Made by a program: the position numbers and the translations under genes | Assembly: GCA_017443895.1 (NCBI GenBank) | Contig: JAFSXU010000074.1 | Span: forward strand, 1 to 57,408 | Source of the DNA: Clostridia bacterium | Lineage (GTDB): Bacteria; Bacillota; Clostridia; UBA1381 | Length of the DNA: 57,408 bases | Direction of reading: 5' to 3' | The notes under the pieces: model-generated | Database searches by the model: none | Seen by the model: only the letters and a program-made list of their open reading frames with translations | What the model was told of the DNA's origin: nothing | Shown here: piece by piece, positions 24,692-32,909 of the stretch | Layout of the letters: every line of letters begins with the position of its first letter | How positions within the stretch are numbered: the first letter of the stretch is position 1

Positions 24692-24761
24692 GACCATACC
24701 AATTTACGATTTTTTAATTGGTACGCTAAACCAAAATTTATTTTATAATCAATAATCATAC

Positions 24762-24797
24762 AAAAAAAGGCTGTTGCGTTTTAATATGCAACAGCCT
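24762..24797 (-). terminator. Terminator of purF
   Basis: On the minus strand AGGCTGTTGC and GCAACAGCCT form a perfect 10-bp stem with a 10-nt AT loop, followed by seven T. It lies 14 bp past the purF stop. Confidence 0.9.
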
Positions 24798-24810
24798 GAA
24801 TTTATATCTA

Positions 24811-26220
24811 TTAGCATTTTGACGGTTTAGCGTCGTCAATATCAACAGGATATTTACCAGTAAAGCAACCCTCACAGAAGCCTGTTTCCTTCGCATCGGG
24901 AATTATATCCTTTAGCTTATCAATACTCAAAAATCCGATTGAGTCCGCACCGATATAGTCACAAATTCCCTGCATATCATATCGGCAGGCAATAAGCTCT
25001 TCTCTTGACGGAACATCTGTACCGAAATAGCAGGGCCACATAAACGGCGGTGCAGATGACCTTACATGCACCTCTTTTGCTCCGCTTTTCCTTAATAGTG
25101 AAACAATACGCTTTGAGGTGGTACCCCTTACAATTGAGTCATCAACCATAACAACCCTCTTACCCTGTATTGCGCTCTTTAGAACATTGAGCTTTATCAT
25201 TACCGCATTTTCACGCATTGCCTGGGACGGCTGAATAAACGATCTGCCGATATATTTATTCTTAATAAATCCCGTGCCGTACGGTATGCCCGACTCCAAC
25301 GAATAGCCCATTGCCGCAGACAAACCGCTGTCGGGAACACCAATTACAATATCTGCATCAACCGCAAAATCCTGTGCAAGGTACTTTCCTGCAAGCATTC
25401 GTGAATCATGTACCGACTGTCCCTCTATAATGCTATCCGGTCTTGCAAAATACAAATACTCAAATATACATGTTGAATGTGGCTTTGTTTTTACATATTT
25501 ATCAATTACCTTTATTTCTCCGCCTTTTACAACCACTATTTCACCCGGGCGCAGTTCTCTTACAAACTCCGCGCCAATTGTGTCAAATGCGCAGGTCTCC
25601 GACGCAAAGACTATCGCATCGCCCTTTTTACCCATTGAAAGAGGTCTGAAGCCCCAAGGGTCACGGGCGGCAATAAGTTTTTGCGGTGACATAACGATAA
25701 GCGAAAATGCGCCCTTTAACTGCTCGATTGTTGCAGTTACCGCATCTTCGACACTGCCTGTATTTAGTCTGTTCTTTGCGATTGCATACGCAATCATTTC
25801 CGTATCGGTTGTCGTCTGGAAAATTGCGCCCGTTCTTGACAAGTCACGGCTTAGCTCGTCCTTGTTTACAAGGTTTCCGTTATGCGCAAGCGCAATATTA
25901 CCCTTTACATATCTTAAAACCAAAGGCTGTGCATTTTCCCGTAAGCTCTCGCCTGTTGTTGAGTATCTGACATGGCCTACCGCCATTGTACCGTTTAATT
26001 TATTTAAAATGTCCTCATCAAATACATCGCTTACCAAGCCCATATCCTTATGGTAGCTTATATCACGGTTATTGTTTACTGCAATACCACAGCTTTCCTG
26101 ACCTCTGTGCTGAAGCGCATACAAGCCGTAATAGGTTGTCCTTGCTGCATCACCCTTAGGGTCATATATGGCAAAAACACCACATTCCTCACCTATACGC
26201 TTATCTAAAGTATCTGACAT
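24811..26220 (-). CDS. purF: Amidophosphoribosyltransferase
   Basis: A 469-residue enzyme for the first step of purine synthesis: PRPP plus glutamine to phosphoribosylamine. A short propeptide precedes Cys13 (EECGVFAIYD), the glutaminase nucleophile exposed on maturation, as in the Bacillus-type enzyme. The PRPP-binding loop is VVMVDDSIVRGTTSK. The C-terminal GFCEGCFTGKYP holds two cysteines of the 4Fe-4S cluster typical of this class. No other pur genes adjoin it. It has its own promoter with an operator-like inverted repeat over the -10. Confidence 0.96.
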   Translation of the reverse strand: MSDTLDKRIGEECGVFAIYDPKGDAARTTYYGLYALQHRGQESCGIAVNNNRDISYHKDMGLVSDVFDEDILNKLNGTMAVGHVRYSTTGESLRENAQPLVLRYVKGNIALAHNGNLVNKDELSRDLSRTGAIFQTTTDTEMIAYAIAKNRLNTGSVEDAVTATIEQLKGAFSLIVMSPQKLIAARDPWGFRPLSMGKKGDAIVFASETCAFDTIGAEFVRELRPGEIVVVKGGEIKVIDKYVKTKPHSTCIFEYLYFARPDSIIEGQSVHDSRMLAGKYLAQDFAVDADIVIGVPDSGLSAAMGYSLESGIPYGTGFIKNKYIGRSFIQPSQAMRENAVMIKLNVLKSAIQGKRVVMVDDSIVRGTTSKRIVSLLRKSGAKEVHVRSSAPPFMWPCYFGTDVPSREELIACRYDMQGICDYIGADSIGFLSIDKLKDIIPDAKETGFCEGCFTGKYPVDIDDAKPSKC

Positions 26221-26242
26221 ATATTATCTTTCCTTTCAGAAG

Positions 26243-26282
26243 AGTGTACAGATATTATACACTTAATTGTATAAAATTTCAA
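26243..26282 (-). promoter_or_regulatory. purF promoter with inverted repeat over the -10
   Basis: Minus-strand TTGAAA (26277-26282), 17-bp spacer, perfect TATAAT (26254-26259). AGTGTA (26243-26248) and TACACT (26258-26263) form an inverted repeat with 9-bp centre, overlapping the -10. It does not resemble the Bacillus PurR box, so the regulator is unknown. Confidence 0.65.
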
Positions 26283-26329
26283 GCACATTTATATTTTTAT
26301 ATAATTCTTATATTTTTCAGTTAATAATC

Positions 26330-26358
26330 TTGCAAAAAACTGTATTCTCTGTTATACT
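26330..26358 (+). promoter_or_regulatory. SigA promoter of the aroF-pheA operon
   Basis: TTGCAA (26330-26335), 17-bp spacer, TATACT (26353-26358), 60 bp before the aroF ATG. There is no T-box or attenuator between them. Confidence 0.7.
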
Positions 26359-26417
26359 TGTTATAGTTTTGGGCATATTTATTTGACATCATTTTATCAA
26401 AGTAGGAAGTGAAATAA

Positions 26418-27437
26418 ATGATTATTATTATGAAAGACAGCGCATCTGCAAGAGATATTGCGGCTGTTGAAAAAACACTTGAAGATTATGGGTTTATGAC
26501 GCACCCCATACAGGGCGAAAAGAAAACCGTAATCGGTGCAATCGGTGACAAGAGACTGCTCAGCATGAACCAAATTCTTATGATGAGCGGTGTTGACAAT
26601 GTTGTGCCGATTATGAAACCGTACAAGCTTGCCTCAAAGGAGCTTCAGCGTGAGCAGAGTGTTATTGATGTGGGCTGCGGTGTTAAGGTTGGCGGCAAGG
26701 AGCTTGCAGTGTTTGCAGGTCCATGCGCTATTGAGTCACAAGAGCAGTTTAGCTCCATTGCAAGGTCTGTAAAGGCATCGGGAGCTAAGATTTTAAGAGG
26801 CGGTGCATTTAAGCCCCGTTCCTCGCCGTATTCGTTCCAGGGGCTTGCAAGTGAAGGGCTCCAGATTATGTATAACAGCGGTAAGGAATGTAATATGCCT
26901 ATCTGTACCGAGGTTGTGGACACAAGAGATGTTGAATTGGTTGCAAAATATTCCGATATTATTCAGATTGGTGCAAGGAATATGCAGAATTTCCAGCTTC
27001 TTTTAGAGGTTGGAAAATGCCAAAAGCCAATCCTTTTAAAGCGCGGCCTTGCAAGCACAATGGAAGAATGGTTAATGGCGGCCGAATATATAATGTCCGA
27101 GGGCAATGAAAATGTTATTCTTTGTGAGCGTGGCATAAGGACATACGAAACCTCAACAAGAAACACCTTCGACATAAGTGCGATACCTGTTTCAAAGGAG
27201 CTTTCGCACCTGCCTATCATTGCCGACCCGTCACATGCTACAGGCTCGTATAAATATGTTGCACCCGTTGCAAAGGGAGCCATTGCAGCAGGCGCCGACG
27301 GACTAATGATTGAGGTTCACAACTGCCCCGAAAAGGCGGCATCTGACGGTCCGCAGTCATTAAAGCCCGAAAAGTTTGACGCACTTATGAGGGAATTAGA
27401 CCCGATAGCTAAGGCAGTCGGCAGGATTTTATTATGA
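26418..27437 (+). CDS. aroF: 3-deoxy-7-phosphoheptulonate synthase (DAHP synthase, type I-beta)
   Basis: A 339-residue enzyme joining PEP and erythrose 4-phosphate at the entry of the shikimate pathway. The N-terminal 70 residues are the ferredoxin-like regulatory domain (ALEKTLEDYGF-type, here VEKTLEDYGF). The barrel has FAGPCAIES, GGAFKPRSSPYSFQGL, IQIGARNMQNF, KPILLKRG and IADPSHATG. The stop overlaps the pheA start (ATGA), so the two are coupled. An alternative start at the fifth codon (ATG) is possible. Confidence 0.95.
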   Translation: MIIIMKDSASARDIAAVEKTLEDYGFMTHPIQGEKKTVIGAIGDKRLLSMNQILMMSGVDNVVPIMKPYKLASKELQREQSVIDVGCGVKVGGKELAVFAGPCAIESQEQFSSIARSVKASGAKILRGGAFKPRSSPYSFQGLASEGLQIMYNSGKECNMPICTEVVDTRDVELVAKYSDIIQIGARNMQNFQLLLEVGKCQKPILLKRGLASTMEEWLMAAEYIMSEGNENVILCERGIRTYETSTRNTFDISAIPVSKELSHLPIIADPSHATGSYKYVAPVAKGAIAAGADGLMIEVHNCPEKAASDGPQSLKPEKFDALMRELDPIAKAVGRILL

Positions 27438-28252
27438 TAGCATATTTAGGTCCAAAGGGCACATTTTCACATCTTGCGGCAATGGAATGTGCCATGGAAA
27501 ATGAAAAACTATGTGAATATAATACCATAAATGCCGTTATTCAAGCTGTCAACAATGAAGATGCAGAGCGTGGAATAGTGCCGATTGAAAATTCAATCGA
27601 GGGTGCTGTAAATACCACGCTTGATATGCTGGCATTTGATGTTGATTTATATATAACAGGCGAGCATGTACTCTGCATTTCGCAAAACATTATGGCAAAG
27701 CCTGATACAACGCCCGATACGGTTAAGGTTATAACCTCTCACCCGCAGGCGATCGGGCAATGCACAAAAATCCTTAATTCAAAATACAAAAATGCAAAAA
27801 TCGAATATGCCGACTCAACCGCACAGGCGGCAAAGGCAAGCCTTAATTCCGACGGCTCCGTTGCCTGTATCGGCTCAAAGGCAAGTGCAAAGCTGTACGG
27901 GCTTCAAATCTTAGACGAAAACTGCGGTGATGACGATACTAATTCCACAAGGTTTGTCATTATTGAAAAAAAACCGTCGCTTAAAGTGTCGCACCACGAT
28001 AAATCATCAATTGCATTTATCATAGACGATACCCCAGGCAGCCTTTACAGTGCCTTGGAGGTGTTTTCAAAATCAGGAATAAATATGACAAAGATTGAGT
28101 CACGACCTGTTAAAACACAGCTTGGCAAATATGTTTTCTTTATTGATATTGACGGAAATATAGATGAGGCAAATATTTATTTTGCGCTTGACAAGGTAAG
28201 GCAAAGCACACAGTTTTACAAGTTTTTGGGATCATATAAAAAAGAGATGTAA
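27434..28252 (+). CDS. pheA: Prephenate dehydratase
   Basis: A 272-residue enzyme that makes phenylpyruvate for phenylalanine synthesis. YLGPKGTFSHLAAM opens the catalytic domain, VPIENSIEGAVNTTLDML is its substrate-binding core, and NSTRFVII has the TRF motif. Residues 190-272 are an ACT domain (SLYSALEVFSKSGINMTKIESRP) that normally binds phenylalanine for feedback inhibition. It overlaps aroF by 4 nt. Confidence 0.96.
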   Translation: MIAYLGPKGTFSHLAAMECAMENEKLCEYNTINAVIQAVNNEDAERGIVPIENSIEGAVNTTLDMLAFDVDLYITGEHVLCISQNIMAKPDTTPDTVKVITSHPQAIGQCTKILNSKYKNAKIEYADSTAQAAKASLNSDGSVACIGSKASAKLYGLQILDENCGDDDTNSTRFVIIEKKPSLKVSHHDKSSIAFIIDDTPGSLYSALEVFSKSGINMTKIESRPVKTQLGKYVFFIDIDGNIDEANIYFALDKVRQSTQFYKFLGSYKKEM

Positions 28253-28315
28253 AATAGAAAATTCAATTTTGAATTTCCGTTCTTCTCTAAGGACTGAATG
28301 AATTTGGATGCAGAA

Positions 28316-28405
28316 CGAACCAAAAACCGAAAAAATAGGATTTAAAATCCCATTTTTCCAAGCCCGACGGCGTATGTGTATACTCCGAGCGGTGAGTTTG
28401 GTTCG
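28316..28405. repeat. Three-way-junction structured element (candidate RNA or dispersed repeat)
   Basis: CGAACCAAA (28316-28324) pairs perfectly with TTTGGTTCG (28397-28405). Inside lie two hairpins: 28329-28358 (GAAAAAAT...ATTTTTC with inner GGATT/AATCC) and 28368-28387 (CGG-c-GTAT, GTGT loop, ATAC-t-CCG). It follows pheA and precedes the terminator. It fills most of the 290-bp gap; I see no gene in it. Confidence 0.5.
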
Positions 28406-28426
28406 TAATAGAAAGGCATAAAACAA

Positions 28427-28457
28427 AGAATTCCGATTTTTTCGGAATTCTTCTTTT
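28427..28457 (+). terminator. Terminator of aroF-pheA
   Basis: AAGAATTCCGA and TCGGAATTCTT form a perfect 11-bp stem with a 4-nt T loop, followed by CTTTTT. Confidence 0.85.
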
Positions 28458-28542
28458 TATATTGTAAATATATTTAAAATCCAAGAAACACCTTTACAAG
28501 AATTAAGCCTTTCTATGTTCTGCGCCAAAAGCAACAGTCCTT

Positions 28543-29607
28543 TTAATACAGTGTTCTTACCAATACCTTATATAAACGGTTTACCGTTATAATTGCCTCA
28601 AGGACAGTATAATTATTCTTTGGCATAAACTTTGATTCACTGCCGTTCATGATACTGCTCTCATTCGCCCAGATTACATAGTATTTTGCCCAAGGCGATA
28701 CGGAATTGGCATCGGTGAAATTCAGATTTCCGTAGGTTTGGATATACATATACTTCTCCGCAACACGGCAAAGCATCGCCGCCGCCTCCTCACGGGTTAA
28801 AAGTCCGTCGGGATCAAACCTGCTGTCACTCTTTCCCGATACAATACCCAGTGCGTGAAGTGCGTTTATGGAGTTATCACGGTTTTGGCAGTCTGCAAAA
28901 TAATTAGCGAAATATATTATACCCTTATCCTCCATGTAATCCTCAATGCTTGCGTAGTTACCTACAACGCACATCAGATTTGCAAGGAGTTTGCAAAACT
29001 GCTCACGAGTGATATTCTTACTGTATTTATCCGTAAACTCATACGGCAGAAGGTTATTTGCCGCCGCCTCTTTTACGGGTGTAATTCCCCATGTTTCTGA
29101 CGGGAGCTTCAAAAAATCATTACCCCTTGCCCGATATAAAAGCTCTGCATAAATCTTATCCTGATTATCACGGTATACCGCATCAATATTTGTCATATAT
29201 GCAGCATCCTCATCACGCGCCACATAGCATACATAGTTACTGTCGCCGTACAGTCCTACCTGAACACCCGATTTTGAGTAGTAGCAGTGCGCTTTTCCGT
29301 CGGTTGTATAGAAATTTAAAACCGTGCCGCGAAATGGGACAGGATTTATTTGTCTGTAAAGGACTATATCCTTCATATTCTGATAAAAATCGTTTATCTG
29401 TGTTCTATTTAAGTCAATATATCTTCTGTCGGCATAGTTAGATATTGTAGCTCTTGAAATGTCCTCGGCAGAGAATATTCCAAACGCCTCATCAAATGTC
29501 ATTGTTTCAGGAAGATTTACAATATTATACGCATAAACAGATGTGCCGAACACAAGCGCTATAGCTGTTAAAATTAAAGTCTTAATAACTCGTTTAATGG
29601 TAATCAC
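28543..29607 (-). CDS. Secreted protein with S-layer homology domains
   Basis: A 354-residue exported protein. Residues 1-26 are a signal peptide (VIKTLILTAIALVFGTSVYA). The middle (40-160) has no family I recognise. The C-terminal half carries S-layer homology modules: ITREQFCKLLANLM, then NSINALHALGIVSGKSDSRFDPDGLLTREEAAAMLCR, then FTDANSVSPWAKYYVIWANESSIMNG. These bind pyruvylated secondary wall polymer and fix the protein to the cell surface. The start is probably GTG at 29607. It is followed closely by pyrE upstream (11-nt gap). Confidence 0.88.
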   Translation of the reverse strand: MITIKRVIKTLILTAIALVFGTSVYAYNIVNLPETMTFDEAFGIFSAEDISRATISNYADRRYIDLNRTQINDFYQNMKDIVLYRQINPVPFRGTVLNFYTTDGKAHCYYSKSGVQVGLYGDSNYVCYVARDEDAAYMTNIDAVYRDNQDKIYAELLYRARGNDFLKLPSETWGITPVKEAAANNLLPYEFTDKYSKNITREQFCKLLANLMCVVGNYASIEDYMEDKGIIYFANYFADCQNRDNSINALHALGIVSGKSDSRFDPDGLLTREEAAAMLCRVAEKYMYIQTYGNLNFTDANSVSPWAKYYVIWANESSIMNGSESKFMPKNNYTVLEAIITVNRLYKVLVRTLY

Positions 29608-29618
29608 CCCAAATCCTG

Positions 29619-30281
29619 TTAAAATATACAGTATGTCTGCATATACTTTTCCATATTTTTAAGTACATCACTGTATTTGCTGTCGGTTTTTAAATACTCA
29701 TAAATATCCTTAACCGTAACGATTGCGTGTACCCTTATGCCAAACTCGTCCATAACCTCCATAACGGCGGTTTTGCCCTCGTTTTGCCCCACCTCGCAGC
29801 GGTTTACGCTGATAAACATATCCGATATATTAACATCGGCGCAAGAAGCAAGGATCGGCATTGTTTCACGGATTGCCGTACCTGCGGTTATAACATCTTC
29901 AATTATTATTACCCTATCACCGTTAACAGGCTTATAGCCTACCAGGGATCCGCCCTCGCCATGGTCCTTTTCCTCTTTACGATTGAAAAAATACGGCTTG
30001 TCTATTCCATATTCGTTATACAGTGCTGCCGATGCAGATGCCGCCAAAGGTATGCCCTTATATGCAGGTCCGAACATACAGTCAAAATTATCCCCACACT
30101 CCTCTTTTATAAGTGCGGCATAGAATTTTGCAAGCGTTGCAATCTGCTTGCCTGTTTTATAATTACCTGTGTTTACAAAATACGGCGTATTTCTTCCGCT
30201 CTTTGTTACAAAGTCGCCAAACCGCAGTACATCCGACTCCATCATAAACTCTATAAATTCCTTTTTCTTCTCTGAAAGCAT
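29619..30281 (-). CDS. pyrE: Orotate phosphoribosyltransferase
   Basis: A 220-residue enzyme converting orotate and PRPP to orotidine 5'-phosphate in pyrimidine synthesis. VITAGTAIRET within VIIIEDVITAGTAI is the PRPP-binding motif; MFGPAYKGIPLAA and YFFNRKEEKDHGEGG are the typical substrate and flexible loops. AGGAGGAG precedes the ATG. The rest of the pyr pathway is not in the window. Confidence 0.95.
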   Translation of the reverse strand: MLSEKKKEFIEFMMESDVLRFGDFVTKSGRNTPYFVNTGNYKTGKQIATLAKFYAALIKEECGDNFDCMFGPAYKGIPLAASASAALYNEYGIDKPYFFNRKEEKDHGEGGSLVGYKPVNGDRVIIIEDVITAGTAIRETMPILASCADVNISDMFISVNRCEVGQNEGKTAVMEVMDEFGIRVHAIVTVKDIYEYLKTDSKYSDVLKNMEKYMQTYCIF

Positions 30282-30311
30282 TTAAAATACTCCTCCTTTT
30301 TGCTTATATGC

Positions 30312-31064
30312 TTAGTCCCGAAAATACAAATCTCTTAGCTTTTTGAGTAATTTCTTCTCCATTCTTGATACCTGCATCTGTGAGATATTAAGCCTTTTTG
30401 CAATTTCTGCCTGAGTCAGCTCCTCATCATAGCGATATTTTATAAACTCACGCTCGGCATCGGTAAGCTCTTTGAGGATACTGTCAATCATATCCCTGTC
30501 CTCAATCATCAAAAACCGCTTATCCTCAATACCCAACACATTTGACAAATTCATTGAGCCATCGGCATACGCCTCCTGCTCAAGCGACTTTATAAACGAG
30601 CCGTCGCCTACCCTTGCCGCCTCATAAACCGTTTTTACAGGCAAATTCAGTATTCTTGCAATTTCCTCATATGTTTCACCCTCGCCGTCAACCACTGCTG
30701 ACGACCTCTTTATCTGCTCGGCTCTATAGAAAATTTCATACAAGCGTCTCGGGATCCGTATGAAAAAGCCCTTGTCTCTGAAATACTTGCGTATCTCGCC
30801 AAAAACAGTCGGCGTTGCAAAGGTTGCAAACCTTACACCGCGCTTAGGGTCAAACCTGTCAACGGCATTTATGATGCCAAGGCATGCAACCTGGTATATA
30901 TCCTCATAGTCAATACCTCGGTTTATAAACCGCCTTGATAATATTTCGGCTATATATGTATATGACTCTATTATTTTTTTCCTTAATTCCTTATCCCCTG
31001 TTCTTTTATATTCAAGGAACAGTTCATATTCATTGTCTGCAATGACAGACTTCTCCAGTGCCAA
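30312..31064 (-). CDS. SigB/SigF/SigG-type RNA polymerase sigma factor
   Basis: A 250-residue group 3 sigma factor. Region 2 is DYEDIYQVACLGIINAVDRFDPKRGVRF then ATPTVFGEIRKYFRD; region 3 covers EEIARILNLPVKTV; region 4 is LTDAEREFIKYRYDEELTQAEIAKRLNISQMQVSRMEKKLLKKL. This pattern fits the SigB/F/G subfamily that directs stress or forespore genes. The start is TTG with AAGGAG upstream. No anti-sigma or anti-anti-sigma gene is beside it, unlike sigF and sigB operons, so its exact type is open; sigG is plausible. Confidence 0.85.
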   Translation of the reverse strand: MALEKSVIADNEYELFLEYKRTGDKELRKKIIESYTYIAEILSRRFINRGIDYEDIYQVACLGIINAVDRFDPKRGVRFATFATPTVFGEIRKYFRDKGFFIRIPRRLYEIFYRAEQIKRSSAVVDGEGETYEEIARILNLPVKTVYEAARVGDGSFIKSLEQEAYADGSMNLSNVLGIEDKRFLMIEDRDMIDSILKELTDAEREFIKYRYDEELTQAEIAKRLNISQMQVSRMEKKLLKKLRDLYFRD

Positions 31065-31162
31065 TTCAGATACACTCCTTAAATATTTTTACTCTCCTAC
31101 AAGTATAATGTAATCACGCTAAGTAAATAAAACCCGTCTGCTAAGCTACCGTAAACACTCGA

Positions 31163-31837
31163 TTACTCCACAACATTTCCTACCAGTGCATTTGCAAGCT
31201 TTATCGCATTTGCATACTTCTTATCCGCATCGGGCTCGTCACTGTAATTTATACGCACTACCAAATACAAATCCTGTGATTTTATGCCCAGTGATTTTAT
31301 AACCTCGTTATCAGCTAACGATACGCCGTATGCAATGCCGTTTTTGGTATACAATTTATCATCGCTTGGCATATCTTTTGCCCATTCCGATACGGGATAA
31401 TATATCATATCCTCATGCTCACGGGCAAGCATTAAATCCATTTCGTCCTTATCGAATATAAACAAAAACGATTTATTTCTCTGAAACTGCAAGTCAAGCT
31501 TCATCTGAAGATTGTAATCCAATTCCTCACTGCCCGGCACATCTCTGAAATTTATCTGATCAAATGATACCAGCGTCTTATCATCGCCGTTTATATCGTC
31601 GCAATATTTTGCCATTCCAAGCGGTATTTCTTTCATCTGATTGTCCGTAAATACCGTATGCCCTGCATATATTACCTCAATATCATACGGGGTGCGGTGT
31701 GTGCACTGATACACTGTTACAAGCGTAAAAAGCAAAATCACAAGAGGTATTAAAATGTGCCATTTATAATATGTCCACACATAATCAAACCACGCCAAAG
31801 TAAATTTCTTTGGTACTACCCCATATTTTTCAGCCAT
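31163..31837 (-). CDS. Hypothetical single-pass membrane protein
   Basis: A 224-residue protein of unknown role. Residues 30-48 (WHILIPLVILLFTLVTVYQC) form one transmembrane helix after a short aromatic N-terminal segment (FTLAWFDYVWTYYKW). The rest is a soluble, probably extracytoplasmic domain of mixed charge. No family is recognised. It precedes the sigma factor gene on the same strand with a 98-bp gap. Confidence 0.65.
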   Translation of the reverse strand: MAEKYGVVPKKFTLAWFDYVWTYYKWHILIPLVILLFTLVTVYQCTHRTPYDIEVIYAGHTVFTDNQMKEIPLGMAKYCDDINGDDKTLVSFDQINFRDVPGSEELDYNLQMKLDLQFQRNKSFLFIFDKDEMDLMLAREHEDMIYYPVSEWAKDMPSDDKLYTKNGIAYGVSLADNEVIKSLGIKSQDLYLVVRINYSDEPDADKKYANAIKLANALVGNVVE

Positions 31838-31937
31838 GATCCTACCTCCATAAACCTACTATACTAACTTATATTTTATCATATATGCCAAAACATTGCA
31901 AGCTGTTTTTTAAGGTGTAAAACTTGGAGGAATTTTA

Positions 31938-31966
31938 TTGCAAATTCTCTCATACAATGATACAAT
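31938..31966 (+). promoter_or_regulatory. SigA-type promoter of the lipoprotein gene
   Basis: TTGCAA (31938-31943), 17-bp spacer, TACAAT (31961-31966). The boxes are the same as those before the D,D-carboxypeptidase gene at 2933. Confidence 0.65.
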
Positions 31967-31998
31967 ATGTGTATAAATACAGACGAGGAGTGATTGTT

Positions 31999-32466
31999 AT
32001 GAAAAAAATTATTGTCCCTATACTGCTGACAGGCACGCTTTTACTATCCGCCTGCAATGCTGAAAAAACAGCAATGAACCATGCTACAACTTCACCAAAG
32101 GCTACTGTTGGCACTACCGCATCGCCTACGGACACACCAAAGACTGATACTCAGGCAAAGGAAGAGACTCCCACTCAGGATGCGCAGACCTTATACATTA
32201 TAAACGGCATGTCCGCTCCTATATACGGGCTATACCTTACTGCAAGCAAGGAGGGAAATCCGGGCGAGAATATCTTGGGCGATACACCCTTGGGAGAGGG
32301 CGAAGAGATAGGAATACCGTATGTTTATGACAAGTCAGATAAACTCTATATTATAATTGAGGACGAGGTTGGAAACACAACCGCTACCGATGCGTTCACA
32401 TTAGAGGACGGCTTGAATATAGAGCTAAGAGATGTTGACGGAAAATTGGAGGCAGTAGTGCAATAA
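31999..32466 (+). CDS. Small secreted lipoprotein
   Basis: A 155-residue lipoprotein with lipobox LSAC at 15-18 (MKKIIVPILLTGTLLLSAC). A Thr/Pro/Ser-rich linker (about 25-65) leads to a compact beta-rich domain (TLYIINGMSAPIYGLYLTAS, then GEEIGIPYVYD). No family is recognised with confidence; the C-terminal domain resembles small surface domains of gut Clostridia. GAGGAG decides the ATG at 31999. Confidence 0.7.
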   Translation: MKKIIVPILLTGTLLLSACNAEKTAMNHATTSPKATVGTTASPTDTPKTDTQAKEETPTQDAQTLYIINGMSAPIYGLYLTASKEGNPGENILGDTPLGEGEEIGIPYVYDKSDKLYIIIEDEVGNTTATDAFTLEDGLNIELRDVDGKLEAVVQ

Positions 32467-32494
32467 TTCGGGTAAAATTCGGGTACGCCACACC

Positions 32495-32540
32495 CAAAAC
32501 AAAAAGAAACCGCCAAATTAGGCGGTTTCTTTTTGTTTTG
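32495..32540. terminator. Terminator after the lipoprotein gene (20-bp perfect stem)
   Basis: 32495-32514 pairs exactly with 32521-32540 around an AAATTA loop. The GC core is ACCGCC/GGCGGT and A and T runs flank it, so it can work in both directions. Confidence 0.9.
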
Positions 32541-32554
32541 AATAAACTTTATAA

Positions 32555-32752
32555 TTTAGATGCAAAAGTTTTAGGCTAAATTTTGCACTATCGTGCAAAG
32601 CGAAATATTTGCTCCGCAAATGCAAAATTTAAAACCTGCGGTTTTAAGCTAAATTAAATTCGCCATATTCAGCGTGCGAGGCACATTTAGCTGCCGTTAG
32701 GCAATTTAGCCGAGCTTGCTCAATTTAGCTCGCCGTCAGGCGAATTTAGCTG
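32555..32752 (-). repeat. tRNA-linked hairpin-array element, copy A
   Basis: A 198-bp element that is about 80 percent similar to 51721-51917 by eye. Along it are hairpins with arms at 32582-32588/32593-32599, 32607-32612/32616-32621, 32631-32636/32640-32645, 32674-32677/32681-32684, 32692-32695/32700-32703, 32712-32714/32719-32721 and 32731-32734/32739-32742. The last four are separated by the linker ATTTAGC(T/C). It begins directly after the tRNA-Arg terminator in the minus direction. No protein is encoded. Confidence 0.75.
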
Positions 32753-32787
32753 AAAACGACAGTATTCTATCGAATACTGTCGTTTTC
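32752..32787 (-). terminator. Terminator of tRNA-Arg
   Basis: GAAAACGACAGTATTC (32752-32767) pairs perfectly with GAATACTGTCGTTTTC (32772-32787). In the minus direction it follows the tRNA CCA end by one nucleotide and closes with TTTTC. Confidence 0.85.
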
Positions 32788-32788
32788 A

Positions 32789-32864
32789 TGGTACACCTAA
32801 GCGGATTCGAACCGCTGCACATAGCGTCGGAGGCTATTGCTCTATCCAACTGAGCTATAGGTGC
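32789..32864 (-). tRNA. tRNA-Arg (anticodon CCG)
   Basis: The minus strand folds as a standard cloverleaf. Acceptor GCACCTA pairs with TAGGTGT (G-U at 1:72), the D arm has AGCTCAGTTGG, the anticodon stem ATAGC/GCTAT holds loop CTCCGAC with anticodon CCG, and the T arm has GGTTCGAATCC. The discriminator is A and the 3' CCA is encoded. It decodes CGG. Confidence 0.95.
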
Positions 32865-32880
32865 ATAACATCTGTCCTTA

Positions 32881-32909
32881 ATTTTAACACAAGATAATGA
32901 AAATGTCAA
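32881..32909 (-). promoter_or_regulatory. Promoter of tRNA-Arg
   Basis: Minus-strand TTGACA (32904-32909), 17-bp spacer, TAAAAT (32881-32886), 17 bp before the tRNA 5' end. The -35 lies within one arm of the palindrome at 32901-32938. Confidence 0.7.

Noticed and set aside
26359-26417. A T-box or leader-peptide attenuator before aroF-pheA.
   Set aside because: The 59-nt leader has no T-box sequence, specifier loop or Phe/Tyr-rich leader peptide.
32555-32752. A degenerate CRISPR array.
   Set aside because: The constant unit is only 8-9 bp, the spacers are short self-complementary hairpins, and no cas gene is in the window.
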